Source of the DNA: Chthoniobacter sp.
GTDB taxonomy: Bacteria; Verrucomicrobiota; Verrucomicrobiia; Chthoniobacterales; Chthoniobacteraceae
Direction of reading: 5' to 3'
Length of the DNA: 64,000 nt
Assembly (NCBI GenBank): GCA_021414005.1
Contig: JAIOPH010000027.1
Span: 62,001 to 126,000, forward strand
Positions 17,918 to 26,223 of this stretch are shown piece by piece; position 1 is the stretch's first letter; every line of letters begins with the position of its first letter. Both the position numbers and the translations under genes were made by a program. The notes beneath the pieces are model-generated. The model did no database searches and was not told the DNA's origin. It was given only the letters and a program-made list of their open reading frames with translations.

Positions 17918-20005
17918 TCAGAATTTTCCGCTCACGTCCACTTGCAGCGTGTCGGCCTTGAGCGGCGGGCCGGCGATTTCATTGGCGCTCATCCAGCGCA
18001 GACCCAGCGCCACACGTTCGCCGAGCGCGAAGCTGCCGGTAAAGGTGTAGCCCTGCACGTTGGTCCCGCCGCCGCCAAAGTCGGAGTCGGCGAAGCCGTC
18101 CACCACGGCGTCGCTTTCCACGTAGCGGTAGTTGAAGCCCACGCTCCAGTCGCCGCGTTTTGCGAGCAGCGGATGGCCCACGCGCAGGCCGGCGATCCAC
18201 GCGGTGTTGCCGCCTTCGTAGAGCCCGGCGGCTCCGGCGATGGTGTTCGGCCCGCGGTTGTTGATCGCGTTTTCGCCCACCGCGGCGCGGTCCCACGCGA
18301 GGTTTTGCGCGTACTCGCCGTAGGCCGTGACGTGAAACGGCTCGTAGCGGCTGTAATCAATCTGGCCGGTGATCGAGAGCACGCGGAAAGGCGACGCGAG
18401 ACCGAAGTATTGGAACTGGTTGGTCGTGCCGAAATTGTTGTCCGCCGTGGGCACGATGTTGCGCAGCGCGCGGTAGGTGTTGCCCTTTTGCGCAAAGGCC
18501 GGGCGGGTGTTGTCGGTGTCGCCCGCATCCTGCGCGTTGAGCGGCGTGTAGGGCGTGGAAAGTTTCCCCGCCACACGGTCGAAGACGTAGTACGCGCCGG
18601 CGATCTTGACCTTGAAATCCTGGTGCGGTTTCCAGTCGAGCCCGAGCTGGCCGGCGTAGAGCCACTTGTCGGTGCTAGAAAATTTGTCGGGGCGGTTCGA
18701 CGAGAAATTGAGGTCGGTATTGAAATACGGAAACGCGCCGACGGTGAGGAACGGCGTGACGCACGAGACGACCTCGTAGCGCGCGGTGCCGGCGATGCCG
18801 TCGAAGCCGAGGTCCTCATCCCACACGATGTCGGACGGCGTGTAAAACGGGTTCTCGAAACGCCCGAGCGAGATGACCAGCTTGCGATCACGCGGCACGG
18901 CCGGGTCTTTGGGCGCGGCGAGCTCCTTGCCGGACTTGCCGTTTTTGCCCTCAGGCGCACTCGCGGGCGCAGGCTCGGCCGCGGCTCCGGGCGAGTATTG
19001 GTAGCGCAGAAATCCGCGGTCGAGCCACACGGCGTATTTGCTGAAATTGCCGCCGCTTCCGCCGAGGCTTTGGTTCGGCGAGACCGGCGAATTACTGTCG
19101 CCCGTGGCCAGGCGCACCCCGGCGGTGAAGCCTTCGCGGAGATCGACATCCGCGCCGAGCCGCACGCGCAGGCGCACGCGGCTGCGGTCCTGATCCACGT
19201 TGAGCTGCGGCGAGAAAACCGTGCCGCTGACATCGAAGGGCGCGCCGGTGTTGATCGCGTTGAAGTTGGGAAACGCGCCGGTATTGTCGTTCTTGCCGGG
19301 GAAATAAATGCCCTCGTAGCGCGTGCGCACATCACCAAAAAGCCGGATGCGCGTGGTCCACTCCGGCACCGTGCGCGGGTCCGCCCAGCGCTCGTTGCGC
19401 GCCTGCGCCATGACCTCCGTCTTGATCTGGTCGCGCATCTGCGCCTTCACGCTCTCCGGGATGTATGTCACCCGCACCGCCGACTGCCCGGAGTAAGGCG
19501 CGATGTCCGCCGTGGGCGGCACCTGCTGCGGGATGGCGAGCAGCGGCGCGACGGAGTTTACGATCTGCTGCGTGACTTCGGTCTGCGCGCGCGCGGCCAC
19601 CGCATCGGCCTCGGCTTGCTGGATCAAACCCGCCGCGTCCTCTTTGGTCAGCACGCCGCGTTCGACGAGGCGGTTGATGAGGTTGATGGTCACGCTTTCC
19701 GACGGCGCAGCCTTGGCCAAAGACGGCTCCTCTTTCGCTGCACGGCCACCCGCCTTTGGCATGGCCGCAGCGTCGGTTTTCGCCACGAGCGCCGGTGCCG
19801 GCAGCACCTGCTCGGGCTCGGGGTCGCCGGTGATCGGCGGCACGGAGTTCGCCGCGAAAAGCGGACGGTTCGCGCCGCCCGCGGGCAGAGGTCCGGCGAC
19901 GTCGCCCGGCGTGGCGGCGCAGAGCCGCACCACGGCGCTGGCGCAGATCGAAGTGCTCAGAATCCGCACGAGATTTCGTCGGACAGAAAGGCGGGAGCTG
20001 GACAT
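17918..20005 (-). CDS. Putative porin (Porin_5-like outer-membrane beta-barrel)
   Basis: A 695-residue outer-membrane protein. It has an N-terminal signal segment (ILSTSICASAVVRLCAA), a Pro/Ala-rich linker and a short helical region at about residues 105-195 (INLINRLVERGVLTKEDAAGLIQQAEADAVAARAQ-type) as seen before the barrel in putative porins. The barrel runs from about residue 215 (TRIRLFGDVRTRYEGIYF) to the end, with alternating strands such as RVRLRVRLGADVDLREGFTAGVRLATG, and closes on a terminal Phe (DVSGKF), the usual BAM recognition residue. It lies 23 bases after TonB in the secretion operon. It could be a TonB-linked or passive channel; no TonB-box plug domain is visible, so it is not a classical TonB-dependent receptor. 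Confidence 0.85.
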   Translation of the reverse strand: MSSSRLSVRRNLVRILSTSICASAVVRLCAATPGDVAGPLPAGGANRPLFAANSVPPITGDPEPEQVLPAPALVAKTDAAAMPKAGGRAAKEEPSLAKAAPSESVTINLINRLVERGVLTKEDAAGLIQQAEADAVAARAQTEVTQQIVNSVAPLLAIPQQVPPTADIAPYSGQSAVRVTYIPESVKAQMRDQIKTEVMAQARNERWADPRTVPEWTTRIRLFGDVRTRYEGIYFPGKNDNTGAFPNFNAINTGAPFDVSGTVFSPQLNVDQDRSRVRLRVRLGADVDLREGFTAGVRLATGDSNSPVSPNQSLGGSGGNFSKYAVWLDRGFLRYQYSPGAAAEPAPASAPEGKNGKSGKELAAPKDPAVPRDRKLVISLGRFENPFYTPSDIVWDEDLGFDGIAGTARYEVVSCVTPFLTVGAFPYFNTDLNFSSNRPDKFSSTDKWLYAGQLGLDWKPHQDFKVKIAGAYYVFDRVAGKLSTPYTPLNAQDAGDTDNTRPAFAQKGNTYRALRNIVPTADNNFGTTNQFQYFGLASPFRVLSITGQIDYSRYEPFHVTAYGEYAQNLAWDRAAVGENAINNRGPNTIAGAAGLYEGGNTAWIAGLRVGHPLLAKRGDWSVGFNYRYVESDAVVDGFADSDFGGGGTNVQGYTFTGSFALGERVALGLRWMSANEIAGPPLKADTLQVDVSGKF

Positions 20006-20027
20006 GCGGACGGTCGCGGGAACTGGA

Positions 20028-20831
20028 CTAGCGCTTGGCGCGGATACGGAGATTGATGGGGAGTTTCATCCCGGCGGGCGGCGGCTCGGCGAGTTGGAGG
20101 CCGTTCAGCACCTCGTTCTCGATGGCGCTGTCCACGGCGCTGTTCCCGGTGCGGCTGGCCAGCGTGGCGCGGACGATCTTGCCGCTGTTATCCGGCCAGA
20201 TGCGGACCACTAGGTCGTTGATGGAAGCCGTCCTGGTCCTGGCGTTGGCGCGCAACGCCTCGGCGATCTTGTTCTGCAACTGCACCGCGTAGCCGTCGAA
20301 CCGGCCTCCACTGCCGCCGCCATTGCCGCCATTGCCACCGATCGTGCTGCCACTGCCCAGACCGCTGCCGGACGCCGCCAGGCCCGCGCCGGGACCGTCG
20401 CCCTTGATGCCGGAAGCCATCGCGGTGGGTGGAGGATTGTCCGCTTTCTTCGGCGCTTCCTTGGGCTTCGCCTCGGCCACGGGAGCCTGTTTCTCCATTT
20501 CCTGTTTCTTTTCCGGCGGCGGAGCTTTCTGCGGCGGCGGTGGTGGCGGTGGTTTGACGGGAGGCGGCGGCGCGATGCTCACCTGCACGATCTTCTCCTG
20601 TTTACGCGGCGGCGCGGTCGGCCCGGACTTTGGCAAAAAGGCCAGACCCACCCCCAACGCCACGACCACGCCACCGACGATCGCTTTCACGCCGTGCCTG
20701 TTCCAGAAGCCCTCGTCATCATCGTCTTCTGCAGACGGCGCGATGGGTGTGCGCTCGCGCACCGGTGCCGGGGCACGGGCGATTCGCGGACGTTGCACGG
20801 GTGGTTCGGGAGATTGTAGTTCCTGGCTCAT
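20028..20831 (-). CDS. TonB-family energy transducer
   Basis: A 267-residue protein built like TonB: a cytoplasmic N-terminal tail, one transmembrane helix (about residues 49-67, AIVGGVVVALGVGLAFLP), a long Pro-rich periplasmic spacer (APPPPVKPPPPPPPQKAPPPEKK), a Gly/Ser-rich hinge, and a TonB C-terminal domain at about 180-265 (VRIWPDNSGKIVRATLASRTGNSAVDSAI). The spacer reaches through the periplasm to outer-membrane partners. It is preceded by two exbD genes and an exbB fusion, completing an ExbB-ExbD-TonB motor within the two-partner secretion operon. The N-terminal tail of about 48 residues is longer than in E. coli TonB. Confidence 0.9.
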   Translation of the reverse strand: MSQELQSPEPPVQRPRIARAPAPVRERTPIAPSAEDDDDEGFWNRHGVKAIVGGVVVALGVGLAFLPKSGPTAPPRKQEKIVQVSIAPPPPVKPPPPPPPQKAPPPEKKQEMEKQAPVAEAKPKEAPKKADNPPPTAMASGIKGDGPGAGLAASGSGLGSGSTIGGNGGNGGGSGGRFDGYAVQLQNKIAEALRANARTRTASINDLVVRIWPDNSGKIVRATLASRTGNSAVDSAIENEVLNGLQLAEPPPAGMKLPINLRIRAKR

Positions 20832-20861
20832 GGAAGTGCGGTGTGGGTTGTTGGGGACTGG

Positions 20862-21260
20862 TTACTTGCGGGGCTTGGTCGCGAGACCGACCTGCGTCAG
20901 GTTCAGTCGCCCGCAGACATCAATGACATTGAGGATTAGCTGGTATTGCGTTTGGTCATCGCCCCGGACCACGATCGGAAACTCCGGCGTCTTGGCTTTC
21001 ACCGCTCCGAGGGCGGTCTCCAGCGAAGCCAGCGTCACATCCTTCCCGTTCAGTTTCATCTTACCCTGGTTGTCGATGCTGATGGCTTGCAGTTCCGGCC
21101 CCTTCACCGGCGAAGGCTTGCCGGCCTTGGGCAGGTTCGCCTTCACGCCCTGCACACCCGCCGTGGTCATGATGATGAAGATCAGGAGCAGTACGAGATA
21201 CAAGTCCACCATCGGCGTGACGTTGATGTCATCGTAGGATTTGTTGTCTGCGGCTTGCAT
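20862..21260 (-). CDS. exbD: ExbD/TolR-family biopolymer transport protein (second copy)
   Basis: A 132-residue ExbD: short cytoplasmic tail, one transmembrane helix with the conserved proton-channel Asp (DINVTPMVDLYLVLLLIFIIM), and a periplasmic domain (FPIVVRGDDQTQYQLILNVIDVCGRLNLTQVGLATKP). ExbD works with ExbB to feed proton-motive force into TonB. Its first 40 residues are almost identical to the copy at 21271-21669, while the periplasmic linkers differ, which points to a tandem duplication with divergence. It starts 10 bases after the first copy ends. Confidence 0.95.
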   Translation of the reverse strand: MQAADNKSYDDINVTPMVDLYLVLLLIFIIMTTAGVQGVKANLPKAGKPSPVKGPELQAISIDNQGKMKLNGKDVTLASLETALGAVKAKTPEFPIVVRGDDQTQYQLILNVIDVCGRLNLTQVGLATKPRK

Positions 21261-21270
21261 GGGTCCGTAT

Positions 21271-21669
21271 CTATTTCAAAGGCTTGGTCGCGAGACCCAC
21301 TTCCGTAATGTTCAGCCGGCCCAACACATCCAGAACACTGGCGATCACCTGATACTGGGACTGGCTGTCGCCGCGGATAATCACCGGCACGTCCGGGGTT
21401 CCGGCTTTGACTGACGCGAGCTTGCTTTCGAGCGAGGCCAGATTCACGGACTCGGCATTTAGCTTGAGGTTGCCTTGAGGGTCCACGGTGATGGCCTGCA
21501 TCTTTTTCCCCTTTATCTCCAAAGCCTTATTCGCCTTGGGTAGCTGCACCTTTACCCCTTGCACTCCCGCCGTGGTCATAATGATGAAGATAAGCAGTAG
21601 CACGAGGTAAAGATCCACCATCGGGGTGACGTTGATGTCGTCGTAGGACTTGTTGTCGCCAGCTTGCAT
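21271..21669 (-). CDS. exbD: ExbD/TolR-family biopolymer transport protein (first copy)
   Basis: A 132-residue ExbD with the same layout as its downstream neighbour: transmembrane helix with the key Asp in VTPMVDLYLVLLLIF and a periplasmic domain containing VPVIIRGDSQSQYQVIASVLDVLGRLNITEVGLATKP. Both ExbDs keep the channel Asp, so both may be active in a mixed ExbD dimer. It lies 12 bases after the exbB fusion and is certainly in the same transcript. Confidence 0.95.
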   Translation of the reverse strand: MQAGDNKSYDDINVTPMVDLYLVLLLIFIIMTTAGVQGVKVQLPKANKALEIKGKKMQAITVDPQGNLKLNAESVNLASLESKLASVKAGTPDVPVIIRGDSQSQYQVIASVLDVLGRLNITEVGLATKPLK

Positions 21670-21681
21670 GAGTCGGGTGCC

Positions 21682-23559
21682 CTAGCGTTTCGGCTCGGAG
21701 TAGAATTCGGCGATCTTGGTCACGAATTCGTCGATGAAGATCTGCATTTCGCTGACCGCGTCCTTGATGCGGGAGCTGATGTAGCTGTAGGCAAAGAGCG
21801 CCGGAATCGCGACGGCCAGACCGGCCACCGTGGCCAGCAGCGCGCCGGCGATACCGGGCGCGATCGAGTTCACCTCGACTTGTCCGCTCTTTGCGATGAC
21901 TGCGAAGGTGATCATAACGCCGATGACCGTGCCGAGCAGACCCAGGTAAGGTCCGCCCGCGATGCCAATGGTCAGAAACACCAGGCTGCTGTTCAGCTTG
22001 TGCGTCTCGCGGACCAATCCGCCGTCGAGCGTCGCCCGGATTGCCTGCATGGAGCGCCCGGACAGCCCTTGGAAATTCTCCCGCGCAGTCGCGAGACGGT
22101 CCTGAATTTCCAGGCATCCACTTTGGTAGATGTGATAAAGCGGGGACTGCTTGAGAAGCTTCTGTGCCTTGGGCGTGGCCTTGCCACCCATGCTGTTGAT
22201 GATTTGCTCGTCCCCCTGGTCCAGAACGTGAAGGTTGCGGGCCAGGTCCGGCCAAAGTTTAAGGAAGGCGTCGGTCGCCTTCTTGATTTTGTTGAGGTAA
22301 AGAAACTTGGTCAGAGCCACCACTCCGCCGATCAGGGCCAGCAGGGTGCAAAGCGCGATAACCACCCAGCCGTCGAAGGTCAAAGACTTCGAGATGTCGG
22401 TGATGAGGGAAAGGTGCTTCCCAAGCTCACTTTCTTCGCCGCCATGCTTCGACGCCTCGTCCTCGCCGAAAACCACCACCTTGGCCGCTTTGTCCCCACC
22501 GCCTTGGTTTAGGGCCGCGAGTTTGATCCACCCCGCCGGACGCGCGACTTTGGCGATCTGGAGTTCATCAATTTCGCCAACGAATGCAGCCTTTGACTCG
22601 GCTGGTGCGTCTGGCGACTTGTCCTTTCCGATAATGATGGACGCATCAATGGTCGGCAGCCCGGCTTGAACCACGGCGCTCCTTTCGCCGTTGACAAAGA
22701 GTGTCGTCGTAGCTGCTTCTACAATCACGGCGAGATGACACCAGGCATTAACATCCAAAGGTGCCGTCGCCACCGCTCGCTGGGGATCTCCGGTGCCGGT
22801 AATTTCCACGTAGGGCTTACCCTCATCCATTCCCAGAACGAAGGACTTGCCGCCATCGCGGCGGGTGATGATCGCCGCATTCGCACACAATAACGTGGGC
22901 TTGGCCCAAAGGGAGACCGTGGCCGGACTGCCTTCGATCCAAACCATGTCCGGCGATTTGGGAATGACTACTCCGTTCAGCCCGGTGAGCCGTAGTCCGC
23001 CCGCCGCGACTGCGGCTGTGGACAATCCGGCAGCTTCCGCACTGTGCGCGCCGCCGGTGCTATCCGCTGGGGCGGTGCCACTGGCTTCACTAAAGTGATA
23101 GACTAATAGCGTTTCGGAATCGTAGGTCGTCTTGGCGTCGGCACCACCAGTACCAGGCTCCCCCTGGTTGCCGGAATACATCCAGAAAGTAACAGGTGCG
23201 CCGGGCTTCACATCCGGCACTCGCACCCACACGAACGCCTCATAGAGCGTTCCGTCGTATTTCTCGAAGTGAAACTTTAGCGGTGTCTTATCGTCGGCAG
23301 CGATAAAGCGCAGGTCGCTTCCGTCTTCCCGTGAGGCACCGAATTGGAAGTTGCCATCGTGCAGGCGGAGCAACACAACCGCAGTACCGATCTGGTCGGA
23401 GACCGGCCCCGCCGCGGTGTCCAAAGTGATCTTTTTGCGCGAGGTCCAGGCTTCGTTCCACCATGCGTTGGCATCCATTCCGAGGAGGAGAATGACCACG
23501 AATCCGAGCAGACCGCGATGAATGTTCAACAAACGAGACAGGTGCAAAAGGAAGCGCAT
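21682..23559 (-). CDS. ExbB/TolQ/MotA proton channel fused to exported DUF2341 and LamG-like domains
   Basis: A 625-residue fusion. An N-terminal membrane or signal segment (LLGFVVILLLGMDANA) leads into a DUF2341 domain at about 33-150 (WWNEAWTSRKKITLD) and a concanavalin A-like LamG fold at about 150-345 (VYHFSEASGTAPADSTGGAHS, WCHLAVIVEAATTTLFVNGE, GEIDELQIAKVARP). Then comes a transmembrane helix near 395-420, a cytoplasmic region, and the ExbB/TolQ core with two helices (LGLLGTVIGVMITFAVIAKSG and GIAGALLATVAGLAVAIPALFAY). Plain ExbB is about 240 residues, so roughly 380 residues are an added exported module, probably a carbohydrate- or protein-sensing head. It stands between tpsB and two exbD genes. 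Confidence 0.9.
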   Translation of the reverse strand: MRFLLHLSRLLNIHRGLLGFVVILLLGMDANAWWNEAWTSRKKITLDTAAGPVSDQIGTAVVLLRLHDGNFQFGASREDGSDLRFIAADDKTPLKFHFEKYDGTLYEAFVWVRVPDVKPGAPVTFWMYSGNQGEPGTGGADAKTTYDSETLLVYHFSEASGTAPADSTGGAHSAEAAGLSTAAVAAGGLRLTGLNGVVIPKSPDMVWIEGSPATVSLWAKPTLLCANAAIITRRDGGKSFVLGMDEGKPYVEITGTGDPQRAVATAPLDVNAWCHLAVIVEAATTTLFVNGERSAVVQAGLPTIDASIIIGKDKSPDAPAESKAAFVGEIDELQIAKVARPAGWIKLAALNQGGGDKAAKVVVFGEDEASKHGGEESELGKHLSLITDISKSLTFDGWVVIALCTLLALIGGVVALTKFLYLNKIKKATDAFLKLWPDLARNLHVLDQGDEQIINSMGGKATPKAQKLLKQSPLYHIYQSGCLEIQDRLATARENFQGLSGRSMQAIRATLDGGLVRETHKLNSSLVFLTIGIAGGPYLGLLGTVIGVMITFAVIAKSGQVEVNSIAPGIAGALLATVAGLAVAIPALFAYSYISSRIKDAVSEMQIFIDEFVTKIAEFYSEPKR

Positions 23560-23576
23560 GCAGGTGAAGACGGTGG

Positions 23577-25301
23577 CTAAAACTCGGCCCAGACGCGGAA
23601 GGTCAGGAGGAGGTCGCGAGCCTTGGTGGCGCTTTGATTGGTCAGCGGCAACCCGGCATCAAGCGACCCATTGAGGTGATCCCAAAGCTCGAAGCGCGTG
23701 CCCGCGCCGATGCTCACCAAGTCAAAGTTGGACTGTTGCGATGGCAGGGCATCAATGATCGAGAGATGCCCGGCGTCGGCAAAGGCATAGAGCCGCCATT
23801 CGCCCGTCTTCTTCTCTGGCTTTTCCTCGGTCTTTTCCGCTGAGTCCGTGTCCGGCTTCTTGTCCAGCCAACTCAGGAGCGACGGGCTGCGGACTTCCAA
23901 TGAGCCAACAATCGCATTGTCGCCGGGTACTTCCCCTTCCAGATAACCGCGCGTGGTGCCCACACCGCCCGCGCTAAACTGCTCACTGCTGACCAATGGC
24001 TGACTGCTGATCTGCCCCTGTACTTTCCCATAGACCTGAAACCCACCGGGTAGATCATGGGTGTGCGCCAGATCTCCGCGGAAGTGAGCAAAGCTCCCGT
24101 CCGCCTTGAAGCGGCTGTTTTCAAATTCCGCAGGGGAGCTGCCCAGCCCGCGAATGTGGAAGACGAGCCCGGCTCCGAATTCCGTCAGTGAGCCCTTCTC
24201 CACCCATGTGCCGTTATAGTTGAGGCTGATCGGATAGTAAGTGATCGGTGCCTGGATCGGCACCCCGCCCGGCGTAACGGTGACATCCTGATCGAAGTGT
24301 TTGTAATCAAGCCCGAAGCTGAACGACTGGAAGAAGTTCCTGCCAGGGGGCAAGTTGACGATGGCACGTATGCCCAGCACCTCGCCCCGTCCCGCGACAG
24401 CCGTACCGCCGAGCGTGGAGACATTCGAGTCCTGCTTTGTCCCGAGCACCATCACACTTAGCCAGTCGTGATCCGGGATGCGCGCCTGATAGTAGGCGGA
24501 CAGCACCTTGGCGTTGCTTACATCCTCGGGTGCTACCTGAAAGCTCACTCCGGCAGCGTGGCCTTTCTGCCACAGGTTATTGTAACTCACCGAGCCATTG
24601 ACCCGCAGTTCGGTGGTGTTCGGGCTGTAACGGTTATTTAACTCGATACTCCCATGCAGTGGCAGCGAGTCCTTTACGTTGAGATCGATGTCCACGGTCC
24701 CCGGCTCCACGCCGGCCCGCAGAGCAGGCGTGATCTTCCGGTCCGGCCACTGGTTCAAGGCGACAATATCGCGGTTCACCTCGTTGAAGTTTGGCACCTT
24801 TCCCTCGGCGATCGAATGAGCCTGCTTCTTAATTTCCGCGAGCGAAAAGTATCGCGAACCTTTAACCCGCAATCTGCCCACCTTGGCCTCGGTCACTTGG
24901 AGAAATATGACCCCACCGCGCCCGGCCTGCTGGGGCACTGAGACCGAGACCGTTTGGTAGCCCTTTTCCTTATAGACCTTCTCCAGCGCGGCGGCCGCTC
25001 CGGTAACATCCGCCTCGGTGCGACCCGGCCCTAAGAACGGATATACCGCCTCCCCGATCTCCTCTTCCTGCAACAACTGCGTGCCCAACACCCGATACTC
25101 GGCAATATACAACGGCCCCGCTCCGGGACGCGCCGCCACGGGGATCGGCCCCGTCTTATTCGTAGCTTCGCCCGCTGCTCCGGCCCGCTGCGCAGCAGCC
25201 GCCCAAACGTCGCCATGACTCATCCAGCAAGCCCCCACCACGAGCGCGGCGGCGGAGACAAACCTGCGGGAGGTTGACAGACTATGAAAAAACTGCGGCA
25301 C
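23577..25301 (-). CDS. TpsB two-partner secretion transporter (ShlB/FhaC/HecB family)
   Basis: A 574-residue Omp85-superfamily protein that moves the TpsA exoprotein across the outer membrane. Signal peptide FVSAAALVVGACWMSHGDVWA; POTRA_2-type domain at about 65-145 (YRVLGTQLLQEEEIGEAVYPFLG, LEKVYKEKGYQTVSVSVP); second POTRA at about 145-215; 16-strand-type barrel from about 220, with the conserved loop motif GGVGTTRGYLEGE (in place of VRGY) and a terminal Phe (FRVWAEF). A charged loop (about 500-520, rich in Lys, Glu and Asp) is unusual. The start is GTG. It is the first gene of the operon; ExbB follows after 17 bases. The matching TpsA lies six genes downstream, an unusually wide separation. 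Confidence 0.93.
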   Translation of the reverse strand: MPQFFHSLSTSRRFVSAAALVVGACWMSHGDVWAAAAQRAGAAGEATNKTGPIPVAARPGAGPLYIAEYRVLGTQLLQEEEIGEAVYPFLGPGRTEADVTGAAAALEKVYKEKGYQTVSVSVPQQAGRGGVIFLQVTEAKVGRLRVKGSRYFSLAEIKKQAHSIAEGKVPNFNEVNRDIVALNQWPDRKITPALRAGVEPGTVDIDLNVKDSLPLHGSIELNNRYSPNTTELRVNGSVSYNNLWQKGHAAGVSFQVAPEDVSNAKVLSAYYQARIPDHDWLSVMVLGTKQDSNVSTLGGTAVAGRGEVLGIRAIVNLPPGRNFFQSFSFGLDYKHFDQDVTVTPGGVPIQAPITYYPISLNYNGTWVEKGSLTEFGAGLVFHIRGLGSSPAEFENSRFKADGSFAHFRGDLAHTHDLPGGFQVYGKVQGQISSQPLVSSEQFSAGGVGTTRGYLEGEVPGDNAIVGSLEVRSPSLLSWLDKKPDTDSAEKTEEKPEKKTGEWRLYAFADAGHLSIIDALPSQQSNFDLVSIGAGTRFELWDHLNGSLDAGLPLTNQSATKARDLLLTFRVWAEF

Positions 25302-25744
25302 GCCTTTTGATAGTGGCTCGTCCGCAAGCCCGAAAGTCGTCGATTGTTAAGATTCCGCGCCGAATATGTCGATTCTGACATAATCACCCGCAAGGTCGGC
25401 CCTCGTGTCAGCAATGTGACATTTGTGTGACGTTGATCTCAGTTTCTCGGGTTGCCAAGCCCAACCATAATTCTGTTTCTACTAAACGAGGTCGCTATTT
25501 CGATGATAGCAACGGCAGGGTATTATTTTCCACCGGGTTTTCACTTTTCACCCAAGGCTTAAAGCCTTCCTCTAAAAGGTAGATTACTGTGAAATGCGCG
25601 TTCAATTTACGCTAGGACCTAGTGGGGCTGCGCCCGCCCACGGCACAATGAACAAGATTGTTACTGTCAGATCTATGGCTGCTACTTTGCGGCAAAATAT
25701 GCCAATTATGCTGCGCGAAATACCCGTCCCCTGCGCGATGCCGT
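25302..25744. other. Operon promoter region and AT-rich gene-free stretch
   Basis: About 440 bases without a supported gene, clearly poorer in G+C than the surroundings. It holds the upstream region of the secretion operon on the minus strand (with Pho-box-like repeats, 25406-25432) and a small palindrome AAGGCT-TAA-AGCCTT at 25554-25568. Nothing else recognisable. Confidence 0.5.
25406..25432 (-). promoter_or_regulatory. Pho-box-like direct repeats upstream of the TPS/TonB operon
   Basis: Read in the direction of transcription, GTCACA occurs twice at exactly 11-base spacing, with a weaker third unit GACACG a further 11 bases on. PhoB-type regulators bind TGTCA-containing repeats with this 11-base period. 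The site lies 105-131 bases upstream of the tpsB start. The spacing and sequence are seen; the regulator is inferred. Confidence 0.4.
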
Positions 25745-26167
25745 GGACGCGCGATCCAGGAAGTCGGCTTCATGCCCGACGCCACGCGTTACGACATGAA
25801 CCCGGCCACCGACAGCCAAACCCGCAACGGCCATGCCTCGAATGGCAACGGCCATCCCAACAGACAGCCTCGCCACGGTCATGGCTACAGCCATGCGGCC
25901 AATGGCAACACCAACGGCCACGCCCGCAATGGCGAGGCCTGAGCCTGTAGCGAGGGGCAGCAGAAGCTCATCATGCAACTGGTCCACCACCATCGGCTCG
26001 ACAAAAGCGACATCAAAACCATGGCCCAGCAGCTCTTCAGCTGCGGGGTCAAGGAACTCAACAAGATGCAGGCATCCAACCTCGTCAACGACCTGCTGGA
26101 AATGGTCGGGAAGACGAGCACGCACCGCCGTCCGGCATGGTCACAGCGGGAAGGAGCGCGGGCATGA
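25745..26167 (+). pseudogene. Remnant of a phage-type DNA-metabolism gene (C-terminal part)
   Basis: One frame reads MPDATRYDMNPATDSQ, then a linker very rich in Asn, Gly and His, then an in-frame TGA at 25940-25942, and continues as EGQQKLIMQLVHHHRLDK, TMAQQLFSCGVKELNKMQ and ASNLVNDLLEMVGK. The second block resembles small C-terminal helical domains of phage single-strand annealing or related proteins (pattern QxKxIxxLxxxxxLDxxD... LNKxxASxLIDxLL). The stop codon and lack of an N-terminal domain mark it as broken, unless the TGA is a sequencing error. It directly precedes another broken gene of phage type. Family assignment is tentative. Confidence 0.45.
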
Positions 26168-26223
26168 TTGCCGCCGCCGCTCCCGAGGCGGTGACCGCCT
26201 CCGCAGCCCGCTGTCGTCTGCGA

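Noticed and set aside
17858..20056. A 732-codon plus-strand frame
   Set aside because: Exact antisense of the porin-like gene, with shadow composition rich in Arg, Ala, Val and His.
25302..25640. Second attachment site matching the tRNA-Glu 3' end
   Set aside because: I searched for the terminal words of the tRNA (GGTTCGAATCCCGT, TAGGGTC) and did not find a copy.
25833..26223. N-terminal part of the frame leading into the nuclease remnant
   Set aside because: Its Ser/Arg/Ala-rich text is the out-of-frame reading of the preceding remnant gene, so it is not part of the nuclease.
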